A stretch of 59,447 bases of DNA from Bog-473 sp052148295 (lineage in GTDB: Bacteria; Actinomycetota; Acidimicrobiia; Acidimicrobiales; RAAP-2), in the NCBI GenBank assembly GCA_052148295.1, contig JBKQIP010000176.1, forward strand, positions 1 to 59,447, written 5' to 3'. A program made the position numbers and the translations under genes. Below, in pieces: positions 1-8,252 of this stretch (position 1 is the stretch's first letter; each line of letters opens with the position of its first letter). A model generated the notes under the pieces. It did no database searches. It was not told where the DNA came from and worked only from the letters and a program-made list of their open reading frames with translations.

Positions 1-264
1 CAGGTCAACAACACTCAACCCCCCGGCTCCCCCTGTCCCCCGTGACCGTCCCGCGACGGGATGCCGTCTGCGGTGTCGACCGCCCGACGCGGACGCGACC
101 ACCACCCGCCGCCGCGGGCGCCAGCGGTTCGGGTCGGTCCCGAGGTGCGCGCCAGGCCAGGACGGGCGAGCTGTGGCGACTCCGCAGGGTCTCGCGCCGC
201 GGGAAGGGACCAGAGGCGGCGGCGGCAGCGGGCGCCGACGATTACGTCCCGGGGGGCGGTACCG
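1..264. other. No gene recognised at left edge
   Basis: This stretch lies downstream of the first SDR gene and holds open but overlapping frames on both strands, as expected for very GC-rich DNA. None has a recognisable domain, a good ribosome site or a convincing amino-acid composition. It may contain the far end of a gene cut by the window edge, but nothing supports one. Confidence 0.4.
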
Positions 265-1173
265 TCAGCGTGGCTCGCGGCCCGGGTCGACCGGTGGCCA
301 CCCGGCGACGAGCCCCAGCTCCTTGCACAACGAGCGGGACGACACCATCTTCCCGGCGAATCGCTCGGCCCCGGGTTCCGCCCCCAGCCAACCGGCCACC
401 TCGCCGGCCACCTCGGGGGGAGCGGGTGCGTGCCCGGCGCCGATCAGCACCAGGTCCATGCCCGATGCCCGCATGGACTCGGTCAGGGTCAAGCCGGGAG
501 CGACGCTGAAGGACCACACGCCGTCGGCAAAGAACTCGACGTGGCACATGTCGGTCACGCGGTGGAAGGCCGCCTTGGCCGCGGCGTAGGCGACACCCCA
601 TCCGCCGGACCCGGCCGGAGCGGGCGGCGTGGTGAACGCCGCCTCCGACAGCATGTTGACCAGACGCCCCTGGCCGCGCTCGAGCATCTGGGGCAGCAAC
701 AGCTGGACGAGCAGCAGCGGATGCAGGTAATCGCCCACCAGGCAACGCTCGGCCAGCTCGATGGGCAGGTCGAGGATCCGGTCCATGGTGCCGGGGCCCT
801 GATAGATGGCGTTGTTGAACAGCACGTCGACCCGACCCCATGCCCCTAAGGCTTCCTCGGCCACGCGGTGGACGGCCTGACGGTCCATGATGTCCATCGG
901 GATCACCATGCAGGACCGACCCAGAGCCTCGATCTCGGCCGCCGTGGTCTCGAGGCTCCCGGCGATGGCGACCGGACGCTCCGGCTGGCGCGAGCTCGAA
1001 GGTTGTGCACGCCCTTCCCCCTCGCGCACCGTGCGCGCCGTGATGACGAGATCGAAGCCCCGGCGAGCCAGGGCCAGCGCGCCGCACCTCCCGATGCCCC
1101 GGCTGGCCCCCGTGACCAGGGCGACGCGCCGCCCACCCTCGTCCCCCGTAGGGCCCGGCGCCGCATTGCTCAT
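265..1173 (-). CDS. SDR-family NAD(P)-dependent oxidoreductase
   Basis: Predicted soluble short-chain dehydrogenase/reductase of 302 residues. The Rossmann nucleotide-binding motif TGASRGIG lies at residues 21-28, a variant NNAG motif (NNA) at 120-122, and the catalytic Tyr-x-x-x-Lys pair in YAAAK at 196-200. The frame is open 63 bases further upstream, but the ATG at 1173 is preferred because a GAGGTGGTGGAG stretch lies directly before it and the protein then starts close to the Rossmann fold, as usual. Substrate unknown. It is the last gene of a minus-strand run; the preceding lipoate-ligase-like gene ends 94 bases upstream, so it may have its own promoter. Confidence 0.85.
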   Translation of the reverse strand: MSNAAPGPTGDEGGRRVALVTGASRGIGRCGALALARRGFDLVITARTVREGEGRAQPSSSRQPERPVAIAGSLETTAAEIEALGRSCMVIPMDIMDRQAVHRVAEEALGAWGRVDVLFNNAIYQGPGTMDRILDLPIELAERCLVGDYLHPLLLVQLLLPQMLERGQGRLVNMLSEAAFTTPPAPAGSGGWGVAYAAAKAAFHRVTDMCHVEFFADGVWSFSVAPGLTLTESMRASGMDLVLIGAGHAPAPPEVAGEVAGWLGAEPGAERFAGKMVSSRSLCKELGLVAGWPPVDPGREPR

Positions 1174-1267
1174 CTCCACCACCTCGTCGTCGATGTGTCC
1201 CACTCCTGCCGCCGATGCTGGCACGGCACGAACCAACGGCGCGGGGGCAGTGCGCAGCAGCCCGTGG

Positions 1268-1936
1268 TCATCCCCAGTCCGGAAAGCTGGCCAGGAGGAC
1301 CTCCGTGAGGGCGGCCACGGCCGTCCCGGAGGAGATCAGGTCCTCGACACCGATGGCCGAGCCGCCAAGCTGGCGGCACCACTCGACCCGGGTCGGCTCG
1401 TCCAGGTCGAGCAGGTCCACCAACGGCGCGGCATCCCAATGGGTGTAGGCGCAGGTGTGAAAGAGCGCACCCTCCCGGCTGCGCCACTGGGACACCCCCA
1501 CGACCTTGGCGGCGCGGTGGAAGACCTCGCCCGGGCCCCGGCCGGAGAAACACACCAGGTCGTGGTGGCCCGGGAGCGCCCGGCCACGGTGCACGTCGCA
1601 CCCGACGATGCCGATGACGCCGAGGGCGTGCCGCCACCATTCGCCCACCCAGGTCGCCGCCTCGGACGCGTCGACGTCCCAGAGGCGATCCTCCCGAGGG
1701 ATCCAGGCGTCGAGCCAGAGGTGGTCGCCCGCCAGCAGCAGCACGGCCCCGCCACCGCCACGCCGTCGCACCACTTCCCCCGGCCAGGTGCGCAACGCCG
1801 GCCGGCTCAGCACCTCCTCGGTCTGGGTGCTGCCCAGGACCAGGGTCGGATGGTCGACTCGGCGGACGGCCACCGAGCGTTGCGACTGGCGCCTGAACTG
1901 CTCGACGTCGGCGAGGGAGCTCCAGGGCGCCGTCAA
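1268..1936 (-). CDS. Lipoate-protein ligase family protein (LplA/LipB fold)
   Basis: 222-residue protein of the biotin/lipoate A/B ligase fold, which attaches or transfers lipoyl/octanoyl groups to carrier domains through an acyl-adenylate or thioester. Visible family features are HPTLVLGSTQ near residue 29, the glycine-rich RRRGGGGAVLL near 57, and GPGEVFHRAAKVVGVSQ with the expected lysine in the second half. The start is a TTG at 1936 only 6 bases after the HNH stop, implying coupled translation; a start slightly downstream is possible. Whether it is a true ligase or a transferase cannot be told from the sequence. Confidence 0.72.
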   Translation of the reverse strand: MTAPWSSLADVEQFRRQSQRSVAVRRVDHPTLVLGSTQTEEVLSRPALRTWPGEVVRRRGGGGAVLLLAGDHLWLDAWIPREDRLWDVDASEAATWVGEWWRHALGVIGIVGCDVHRGRALPGHHDLVCFSGRGPGEVFHRAAKVVGVSQWRSREGALFHTCAYTHWDAAPLVDLLDLDEPTRVEWCRQLGGSAIGVEDLISSGTAVAALTEVLLASFPDWG

Positions 1937-1942
1937 GGGCGA

Positions 1943-2449
1943 TCAGGATGCAGTGGCCAGGTAGGGCTCCCACAGGGGGTCCATGTCCGACAGATGCCGC
2001 AGGCGCCACAGGTAGCCGTCGGGCGGCGCCGGCTTCACCCGGAGCGTCCACCCCAGTTCGGACAGGAGGAGATCGGCCTTGGTCAGGTTGTCCCGCTTGC
2101 AGGCGGCAACCACGTTGAACCAGTCGTGGGTACCGCCCCTGCTCCGCGGGATCACGTGGTCGATGGTGTCGGCCGGCGCCGAGCAGAAGACGCACAGCCC
2201 ACCGTCGCGGCGCAGCACCGAACGCCGGGTCACCGGCGGCGTCCGGGCCCAGCGCGGGATGCGCACCATGTGGGTCAGCCGCACGATGGAGGGCACGTCC
2301 ACCTGGAGGGTGGCCGAATGAAAGACCGCACAGTCCTCGCGGAACGCCACGGGCTCGGCTCGGCTCGCCAGGACCAGTACGACGGCACGACGATCAGAGA
2401 CGAGGGCCAGCGGCTCATAGGTCGCATTGAGGAGGAGCACCCGCTCCAT
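1943..2449 (-). CDS. HNH endonuclease domain protein
   Basis: 168-residue HNH-nuclease protein of the short actinobacterial type. The first metal-binding pair is CVFC at residues 86-89, the core is DHVIPRSRGG at 97-106 and the asparagine follows in the FNVVAAC segment. The second metal-binding pair, usually C-x-x-C, reads C117-K-R-D120, so one zinc ligand is changed. The family occurs widely in actinobacteria as a stand-alone gene with no proven role. The stop of the upstream small gene is 13 bases before this start, so the two are probably cotranscribed. Confidence 0.85.
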   Translation of the reverse strand: MERVLLLNATYEPLALVSDRRAVVLVLASRAEPVAFREDCAVFHSATLQVDVPSIVRLTHMVRIPRWARTPPVTRRSVLRRDGGLCVFCSAPADTIDHVIPRSRGGTHDWFNVVAACKRDNLTKADLLLSELGWTLRVKPAPPDGYLWRLRHLSDMDPLWEPYLATAS

Positions 2450-2462
2450 AACACCGCAGAGG

Positions 2463-2780
2463 CTACCCGCGCCGCGGGTGCGCCCTCCGACACCATTGGA
2501 GGTAGCCCACCACGTCCCGCTTCGTCAGATCCGTCGACGCACCCGACCGCCCGAATGCGGTGACCAGGCGGAAGTGCCAGTAGGCCTCGCCCGGTAGCGG
2601 CAGGAAGGGCGGGTGGTGCCACCAGCCGCGGCGGGACAACCGGGCCACGGCGGAGAGTCCCGACCACCACAACCAAGGACGGGGAAGCACGGCGGCCAGG
2701 AACACGCGGACCCCGCCACTCCACCCCGGCGACTCGGCCGGGCTCCCACGCACGGCGCCGTCGGCCTTCACCTCAGGCAT
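2463..2780 (-). CDS. Conserved small actinobacterial protein, unknown function
   Basis: 105 residues. The C-terminal half contains HPPFLPLPGEAYWHFRLVTA and a terminal DVVGYLQWCRR, a pattern I recognise from small uncharacterised actinobacterial proteins that often sit near HNH or septum-region genes. The start at 2780 is chosen because it overlaps the stop of the ROK gene by 8 bases (ATGCCTGA), typical of translational coupling. An upstream extension in the same frame would lie wholly inside the ROK gene and is rejected. The two aromatic/arginine-rich helices could be membrane-peripheral. No function is assigned. Confidence 0.7.
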   Translation of the reverse strand: MPEVKADGAVRGSPAESPGWSGGVRVFLAAVLPRPWLWWSGLSAVARLSRRGWWHHPPFLPLPGEAYWHFRLVTAFGRSGASTDLTKRDVVGYLQWCRRAHPRRG

Positions 2781-3675
2781 CGCCCGGTTGCGGCCCCAGC
2801 CCCAGCCAGCCCACCCGGGCGGCCCCGACCAACGGGCCCTCGTCCCCCAACCCACCGGGAACGACCCGGGTCCCTCGGGCGAATTCGAGTCCGCACCGAT
2901 GATCCACCTCGCGCTGTGCCGCGTCGAAGAACGGCTGACCAAAGCCGAGCGCAACGGATCCGCTCACCACGGCCAGCGGGAGGTCGAGCAGGTTGGCCAC
3001 CGAGGCGACGGCGCGCCCGACCAGGGTGCCCGTCCGTTCCACCACATGGAGCGGGGCCACCTCGGCCGGCCGTCCCGTCATCGCCGCCACGGCCGTTCCC
3101 GATGCCTCGGCCTCGAGGCACCCTTGACCGCCACACGCGCACACCCGGCCGTCGGGCACGACCACCACATGGCCGACGTGTCCCGCATTGCCCAGCCGAC
3201 CCTGCAGGAGCCGGCCGTCGAGCACCACGCCGCCGCCCACGCCGGTCGAGACCACCATGGCGAGGTAGTCGGGCTGGCCGATGGCGGCTCCGCGCCAACC
3301 TTCACCCAGGGCCAGGGCCTTGGCATCGTTGTCGACAAACGTCGCCAACCCGGTCAGCTCGTGCAGGCGGCTCCGCAAGGGGAAGCTGCGCCAGGCCTCG
3401 ATGTTGAGCGGGGACACGGCCTCCCCGCCGGGACTCATGGGCCCCCCGCACCCCACGCCGCACACCACCGGTCGATCGCCCGGTCCGGCGTCGGACTGGA
3501 CGCCGCTGACCACCTCGGCCAGTCGGCGCCAGAGGACCTCGGCCGCACCCACGTCACGTTCCGTCCGGCGGGTGGTTGGGACCTGCGTCCGGTGGTGGAG
3601 ATGACCCAGCCGATCGACCAACCCGACCGCCATTTTGGTGCCGCCGATGTCGACGGCCAGAGCCAGCCCGGTCAC
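2773..3675 (-). CDS. ROK-family sugar kinase (glucokinase-like)
   Basis: 300-residue ROK protein of kinase length, with no N-terminal DNA-binding domain. The phosphate-binding motif AVDIGGTK is at the N-terminus, the catalytic aspartate is in FVDNDAKA, and the ROK zinc signature C-x-C-G-x-x-G-C-x-E appears as CACGGQGCLE. This supports ATP-dependent phosphorylation of glucose or a related hexose in the cytoplasm. It is followed with an 8-base overlap by a small conserved gene and then the HNH gene. The DUF3040 gene ends 43 bases upstream. Sugar specificity cannot be set from sequence alone. Confidence 0.88.
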   Translation of the reverse strand: MTGLALAVDIGGTKMAVGLVDRLGHLHHRTQVPTTRRTERDVGAAEVLWRRLAEVVSGVQSDAGPGDRPVVCGVGCGGPMSPGGEAVSPLNIEAWRSFPLRSRLHELTGLATFVDNDAKALALGEGWRGAAIGQPDYLAMVVSTGVGGGVVLDGRLLQGRLGNAGHVGHVVVVPDGRVCACGGQGCLEAEASGTAVAAMTGRPAEVAPLHVVERTGTLVGRAVASVANLLDLPLAVVSGSVALGFGQPFFDAAQREVDHRCGLEFARGTRVVPGGLGDEGPLVGAARVGWLGLGPQPGDA

Positions 3676-3718
3676 GATGACGGGAATCGGGGCGGCGGGA
3701 CGGCGTCCCGCGCCGGGT

Positions 3719-4123
3719 TCAGTTCTCGCGCCGGTGGAAGCGAGCCCGGAACCAATCGCGGGCTTCGGTCATCGCGCCCTCGATCCCGCTCGATGCGGCC
3801 GAAGCCTTCGACTGCTCGCCATCTCTGGTCCGGGTCAGATCGTGCCAGCCGGCCCGGCCCATGCGACGAAGGTTGCGCTCGAACACGACGGCGGAGGCGA
3901 ACATGATCACCACGCCGATGAAGCCCAGGATCACCGACACGCTGTAGAAGCCGATGAGGATGGCCACGCCGAGGATGAAGGCGGCGGCGGCCCACTTGCA
4001 ATAACGACCGGCGTGGCGGTACACCGACTCGGAGCGGACACGCTCGGCAAACTCTGGGTCCTGCCGGACCAGGGATTCTTCCAACTCCGCCAAAATGCGT
4101 TGCTCGTGCTCAGAGAGCGGCAC
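3719..4123 (-). CDS. DUF3040 membrane protein
   Basis: 134-residue protein beginning with the DUF3040 hallmark PLSEHEQRILAELEE, followed by two adjacent hydrophobic helices (about residues 45-80) and a charged, probably cytoplasmic tail. The family is restricted to actinobacteria and has no defined activity. The GTG start at 4123 is preceded by GGGGGGAGAG, a plausible ribosome site. The 268 bases upstream to the LapA-like gene hold no gene that I can support and probably carry its promoter. Confidence 0.85.
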   Translation of the reverse strand: MPLSEHEQRILAELEESLVRQDPEFAERVRSESVYRHAGRYCKWAAAAFILGVAILIGFYSVSVILGFIGVVIMFASAVVFERNLRRMGRAGWHDLTRTRDGEQSKASAASSGIEGAMTEARDWFRARFHRREN

Positions 4124-4391
4124 TGCACTCTCCCCCCGCTCGGTGGCGCCTCACTGACTTGGTCCTCCTCTACCGACCATGCGGTACCTATGTTTGCACG
4201 CCTGTTGGTCGAGAACAACGTCCACGTCGCACGGTGGCGTTTCGTGCCTAGCCCTGATCACTGCCCCGCAGCTTACGGCTGGTCGCCAGGCGGGAGCGCG
4301 CGGTGGGCCAGGTTGTAACACCACCGTCGAATTGTGCTCTGAGCAGGGCGTTGGTGGCCCGGGGCCGGCTCGCCGGATCCTCAGTCCAAAT

Positions 4392-4652
4392 TCAGCCACG
4401 ACGGGACTTGAAGCGGTGGGCCAAGGTCGTGATCAGGGCACCCAGGAGCCCGGCGATCACGATCACCGCGATGAGCGGCGCCCGCGACTGGCGGACCCAG
4501 AAGTCGATGGTGACGGTGCGCAGATTGGCCGCGGCGAACCAGACCAACAGGACGGCGGCCACGCCCAGCACGACCAGCCGGGCGCTGCTCCGTCTCGCCG
4601 GCGGCGGCTCGTGGTCCGATGGGGTGTCGGGCTTTCCACGCACGGGGGCCAT
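4392..4652 (-). CDS. LapA/DUF1049-type small membrane protein
   Basis: 86 residues with a Pro/Arg-rich cytoplasmic start, a transmembrane helix at about 24-42, the short FWVRQSRAPL connector and a second helix at about 58-77, ending in the basic HRFKSRRG. This hairpin layout, with the asparagine-rich turn after helix one, is typical of LapA-domain (DUF1049) proteins. In proteobacteria LapA acts in lipopolysaccharide assembly control; in actinobacteria the role is unknown. It is divergent from the acyl-CoA synthetase, whose start is 63 bases away. Confidence 0.75.
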   Translation of the reverse strand: MAPVRGKPDTPSDHEPPPARRSSARLVVLGVAAVLLVWFAAANLRTVTIDFWVRQSRAPLIAVIVIAGLLGALITTLAHRFKSRRG

Positions 4653-4715
4653 TGTGCCCTGCCGCGCCCGGCGCCGCCCGGCACCTGCTATGAGAGGGGT
4701 CCGGAAAGGAGAGCC

Positions 4716-6275
4716 ATGGGCACCAGCGAGGTACTCACCGGAGCACGGACCATGTGGGAGCTGGTCGAACGGCGGGCCGAGGCTTCGCCGGACCACCCGA
4801 TGCTCATCGGGCCCGACGGCGAGATCCTCACGTTCGGGGCCTTCCGGGACCGGGCCAGCCGGGTGGCGGCGGGCCTCGTGCCATTGGGGGTGGGCACCGA
4901 GTCGGTCGTCTCGTGGCAACTCCCGACCAGGATCGACACCGTCGTGCTCTCGCTCGCCCTGTCCCGCCTGGGGGCCGTCCAGAACCCCATCATCCATCTG
5001 TACCGAGAGCGCGAGGTCGGCTTCGCCCTGCGGCAGACGGCCGCGTCGTTCTTCTTCATCCCGTCCGAGTGGCGGGGCACCGACTACCCCGCCCTGGCCC
5101 GGCGAGCGTTGGAGGGTGTGCCGGAGCCGCCGCACCTCGTCTCGGTCGACGACGGGCTGCCCGAGGGCGATCCGTCGGCGCTGCCACCGCCTCCGGTCGG
5201 CCGGCCGCCCGATGCGGCACCCATCCGCTGGATCTACTACACCTCGGGGTCGACCGCCGACCCCAAGGGCGTGCAGCACACGGACCAGACCCTCATGGCC
5301 GGAGGGTGGGGCCTGGCCCGGGCCCTGCAGATGAACCCGGAGGACGTCGGCACGATCGCTTTCCCCTTCGCCCACATCGCCGGGCCGGACTATCTGGTGA
5401 CCATGCTCACCTTCGGTTTCCCGGCCATTTTGGTCGAGGCCTTCTCCGTGCCCGACGTCCTCCCCCTCTTCCGCCGCCACGGGGCCACCATGGTCGGCGG
5501 CAGCACCGCCTTCTACGTCGCCTATCTGGCCGAGCAGCGCAAGGCTCCGGACGATCCCATCCTGCCGACGCTGCGCCTCATGTCGGGAGGCGGGGCGGCC
5601 AAGCCCCCCGAGATCCACTACGAGGTGCGCGACGAGATCGGCGGTCGGGGCGTGGTCCATGGCTACGGCATGACCGAGGTCCCCATGATCTCCAACGGCT
5701 CGCCCACCGACACCGATGAGCAACTGGCCAACACCGACGGCAAGCCCGTCGAGGGCGCCGACGTGCGCATCGTCACCCTCGACGGTCGGGTGGCGGGGCC
5801 CGGCACCGAGGGCGAGGTGCGCGTGCGCGGCCCCATGGTCTTCCACGGCTACACCGATCCGGTCCTCACGGCCGAGGCCTTCGACGACGACGGCTACTTC
5901 CGCACCGGCGATCTGGGCCGGCTCAGAGCGGATGGCCACCTCACCCTGACGGGTCGCCTCAAGGACGTCATCGTGCGGAAAGGGGAGAACATCAGCGCCA
6001 AGGAGATCGAAGACCTGCTCTACACCCATCCCAAGGTGATCGAGGTCGCGGTCATCGGCCTTCCCGACGCGCGACGGGGCGAGCGCGTCTGCGCCGTGGT
6101 CCAACTGGCCGACGGCGTCGCTGGGCTCGACCTGGCCGAGGTGGTCACCTTCTGTCGCGACGCCGGCCTGATGACGCAGAAGATCCCCGAACAACTCGAG
6201 GTGCGCAGCGACTGGCCGCGCGCCGGCACCGGGAAGATCGTCAAGAAGAGCCTACGCGACGAATATGCGGGGTGA
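4716..6275 (+). CDS. AMP-dependent acyl-CoA synthetase/ligase
   Basis: 519-residue ANL-superfamily enzyme, which activates a carboxylic acid as acyl-adenylate and then as CoA thioester. The AMP-binding loop YYTSGSTADPKG is at residues 174-185, YGMTE is near 325, the aspartate motif YFRTGDLG near 405, the hinge GRLKDVIVRKGENIS near 425, and the catalytic lysine region GTGKIVKK near the end. All core motifs are intact. The frame is open much further upstream, but the ATG at 4716 follows GGAAAGGAG and matches family length. The next gene starts inside its stop (GTGA overlap). Substrate may be a fatty, aromatic or cyclohexane-type acid. Confidence 0.9.
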   Translation: MGTSEVLTGARTMWELVERRAEASPDHPMLIGPDGEILTFGAFRDRASRVAAGLVPLGVGTESVVSWQLPTRIDTVVLSLALSRLGAVQNPIIHLYREREVGFALRQTAASFFFIPSEWRGTDYPALARRALEGVPEPPHLVSVDDGLPEGDPSALPPPPVGRPPDAAPIRWIYYTSGSTADPKGVQHTDQTLMAGGWGLARALQMNPEDVGTIAFPFAHIAGPDYLVTMLTFGFPAILVEAFSVPDVLPLFRRHGATMVGGSTAFYVAYLAEQRKAPDDPILPTLRLMSGGGAAKPPEIHYEVRDEIGGRGVVHGYGMTEVPMISNGSPTDTDEQLANTDGKPVEGADVRIVTLDGRVAGPGTEGEVRVRGPMVFHGYTDPVLTAEAFDDDGYFRTGDLGRLRADGHLTLTGRLKDVIVRKGENISAKEIEDLLYTHPKVIEVAVIGLPDARRGERVCAVVQLADGVAGLDLAEVVTFCRDAGLMTQKIPEQLEVRSDWPRAGTGKIVKKSLRDEYAG

Positions 6276-6805
6276 GCCGGCTGCCGGCCGACCTCTCCCC
6301 TCCCTCGCAGCTGCTCTTCGTGTGCAGCGGCAACATCTGCCGGTCGCCCATGGCCGAGGTGGTCACCCGGACCCTGGCCGATGCCATGGAGCTGGCCGAC
6401 GGCTCCACCCTGGCCGCTCGTGTGGCGGTGACGAGTGCGGGAACCGGCCCCTGGCACGAAGGCGAGCCCATGGACCCCCGCGCCGCCGCCGCGCTGACCC
6501 GCGGCGGCTACCCGAGCCATCCCCACCTGGCCCACCAGATCGCGGCGGCCCGGTTGGGGCGTTACGACCTCATCGTCGCCCTGGACCGTCGCCACCAGCA
6601 GACCCTCCGCAGTCTGGGTGCCGACCCCGGTCGGCTCCGTCTCCTCCGCTCCTTCGACCCGGCTGCCGGCGCGGCGGCCGACGTGCCCGATCCGTACTAC
6701 GGCGACGACGCCGATTTCGACGATTGCCTCGCCATGATCGCGGCCGGCTGCAAGGGACTGGTGAACGAGCTGACCGACCGTTGGGACGGCGCCGTCGGGA
6801 CCTGA
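6272..6805 (+). CDS. Low-molecular-weight protein-tyrosine-phosphatase-like protein
   Basis: 177-residue LMW-PTP fold. The phosphate-binding loop C-x5-R is C18-SGNIC-R24 followed by SP, and the general-acid motif DPYYG is at 140-144. Both catalytic elements are intact, so a cytoplasmic phosphatase acting on phosphotyrosine, or an arsenate-reductase-like activity, is plausible. The GTG start lies in a 4-base overlap with the acyl-CoA synthetase stop, so translation is coupled. An insertion with ELADGSTLAARVAV makes it slightly longer than the usual 150-160 residues. Confidence 0.87.
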   Translation: MSRLPADLSPPSQLLFVCSGNICRSPMAEVVTRTLADAMELADGSTLAARVAVTSAGTGPWHEGEPMDPRAAAALTRGGYPSHPHLAHQIAAARLGRYDLIVALDRRHQQTLRSLGADPGRLRLLRSFDPAAGAAADVPDPYYGDDADFDDCLAMIAAGCKGLVNELTDRWDGAVGT

Positions 6806-6871
6806 CGCCGGCTTGGGCGCGACGGGAAGGGTTCCGGCCCCGCTGCCCTGCTCGTACCGAAGGTCCTGTGT

Positions 6872-6886
6872 CATAGTGCCGACGTG
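6872..6886 (+). promoter_or_regulatory. Putative leaderless -10 element of the CapA-like gene
   Basis: CATAGT at 6872-6877 is followed by exactly 6 bases and the GTG start at 6884. There is no ribosome site. The spacing fits transcription starting at the start codon, as for several other genes in this window. Confidence 0.5.
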
Positions 6887-8245
6887 GTCTCCCGCAGGGT
6901 GCGCCAACGGCGTCGTCAGGTCGCAGTAGCCGGGGCACTGGTCCTCCTGCTGCTGATCTATCTGGTGTTCTTCACCGGCGGGGGCAAGCCGGCCGCCCGC
7001 GGGACGTCCGCCCGGGACCACCTGGCCCGCCAGTCATTCCCGGCGCACTCCCCCCTCGATCCGGATTGGCGAGGATCCGGCAAGCCCGTCACCCTCGCCT
7101 TCGGAGGCGACGTGCACTTCGAGGGGGACGTCGGCCAGTCGCTGACGGACGATCCGTCCACCGCCCTGGGCACCACCTTCCAGACCCTCTTCGCCGGATC
7201 GCAATTGAGCATGGTCAATCTCGAGTCGGCGCTCACCGACGGGTCGTGCCCCGAGCCGCAGCCCAAGCCCTACATCTTCTACGCCCCACCGACGGCCATC
7301 ACGGCGCTGCAGCATGCCACCGTGACCGTGGCCGCGAACGGAAACGACCACGCGTTGGACTGCGGCCAGGAGGGCCTGAGCCAGGCGCTGTCGATCGCGG
7401 CACAGACCAAGTACCCCCTCATCGGCATCGGCGACGACGCGGCGCACGCGTTCGCTCCCTACCGTGCCACCATCAACGGCCAACGCATCGCCATCTTCTC
7501 GGCCACCCAGATCATCGCACCCAACCTGGTCACGACGTGGACGGCGACCTCCACACAGCCAGGCGTCGCCTCCGCGATCGATCCGACCGAGCTGGTGCAG
7601 GCCGTCCAGGCGGCTCGGCGCAACTCGGACACGGTCGTCGTGTACCTCCACTGGGGTACCGAGACGGTGGCCTGCCCCAACTCCCAACAGGAACCACTGG
7701 CGCAGCAACTGGTCAAAGCCGGTGCCGACATCGTGGTCGGCACCGGTGCGCACGTGCTGCTGGGCGGCGGCTACCTGGGCGACGCGTACGTCGACTACGG
7801 ACTGGGGAACCTGGCCTTCTACGACGACGAAGCGCCCGAGACCGACAGTGGCGCCCTGCTGGTCACCGTGGTGGGACGGCACATCACCGGCGTCACCTTC
7901 CGGCCGGCCACCGAGGTCGACGGGCTGCCCCAGCCACTCACCGGGGCCACCGAGGCGACCGCCCTGGACAGCTGGACCGCCGCCCGCAGCTGCACCAATC
8001 TCTCCGCCACCGCCACCGCGAGCGAGGCCACCGAAAAGGGCGAGACGTCGTCACCGACCACCTCGACCACGTCGACCACGTCGACCACGTCGCGCACGTC
8101 GACCACCGCCGCCAGGACCACCACGACCAAGGCACCGACCCGATCTCCGGCCACATCGAAGGTGACGTCGACCACGGTCAGGACCACCACGACGACGACG
8201 TCTGCTGCCTCCACCACCGCGCCGACCGACAACGCCAACGGGTAG
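6884..8245 (+). CDS. CapA-family protein with Ser/Thr-rich tail
   Basis: 453 residues. A basic N-terminus and one membrane anchor (about 12-31) precede a CapA-type metallophosphatase-like domain (about 68-370) with GGDVHFE at 74-80, NLESALT near 113, ANGNDH near 150 and GTGAHV near 286. The exported domain resembles CapA of poly-gamma-glutamate synthesis, but no capB/capC lie nearby, so a polyglutamate role is not implied. Residues about 375-453 are almost all Thr, Ser, Ala and Pro, a likely cell-wall-spanning or glycosylated stalk encoded by 9-base repeats near 8067-8100. The gene is convergent with GH4, only 7 bases away. Confidence 0.82.
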   Translation: MVSRRVRQRRRQVAVAGALVLLLLIYLVFFTGGGKPAARGTSARDHLARQSFPAHSPLDPDWRGSGKPVTLAFGGDVHFEGDVGQSLTDDPSTALGTTFQTLFAGSQLSMVNLESALTDGSCPEPQPKPYIFYAPPTAITALQHATVTVAANGNDHALDCGQEGLSQALSIAAQTKYPLIGIGDDAAHAFAPYRATINGQRIAIFSATQIIAPNLVTTWTATSTQPGVASAIDPTELVQAVQAARRNSDTVVVYLHWGTETVACPNSQQEPLAQQLVKAGADIVVGTGAHVLLGGGYLGDAYVDYGLGNLAFYDDEAPETDSGALLVTVVGRHITGVTFRPATEVDGLPQPLTGATEATALDSWTAARSCTNLSATATASEATEKGETSSPTTSTTSTTSTTSRTSTTAARTTTTKAPTRSPATSKVTSTTVRTTTTTTSAASTTAPTDNANG

Positions 8246-8252
8246 CCCTCCG

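Noticed and set aside
4179..4715. Long N-terminal extension of the acyl-CoA synthetase
   Set aside because: The extra ~180 residues are antisense to the LapA-like gene, have no homology and lie before a clear GGAAAGGAG site at the true start.
6884..8245. Poly-gamma-glutamate capsule locus
   Set aside because: Only a CapA-like gene is present; CapB and CapC are missing, and CapA-like proteins are common outside capsule loci.
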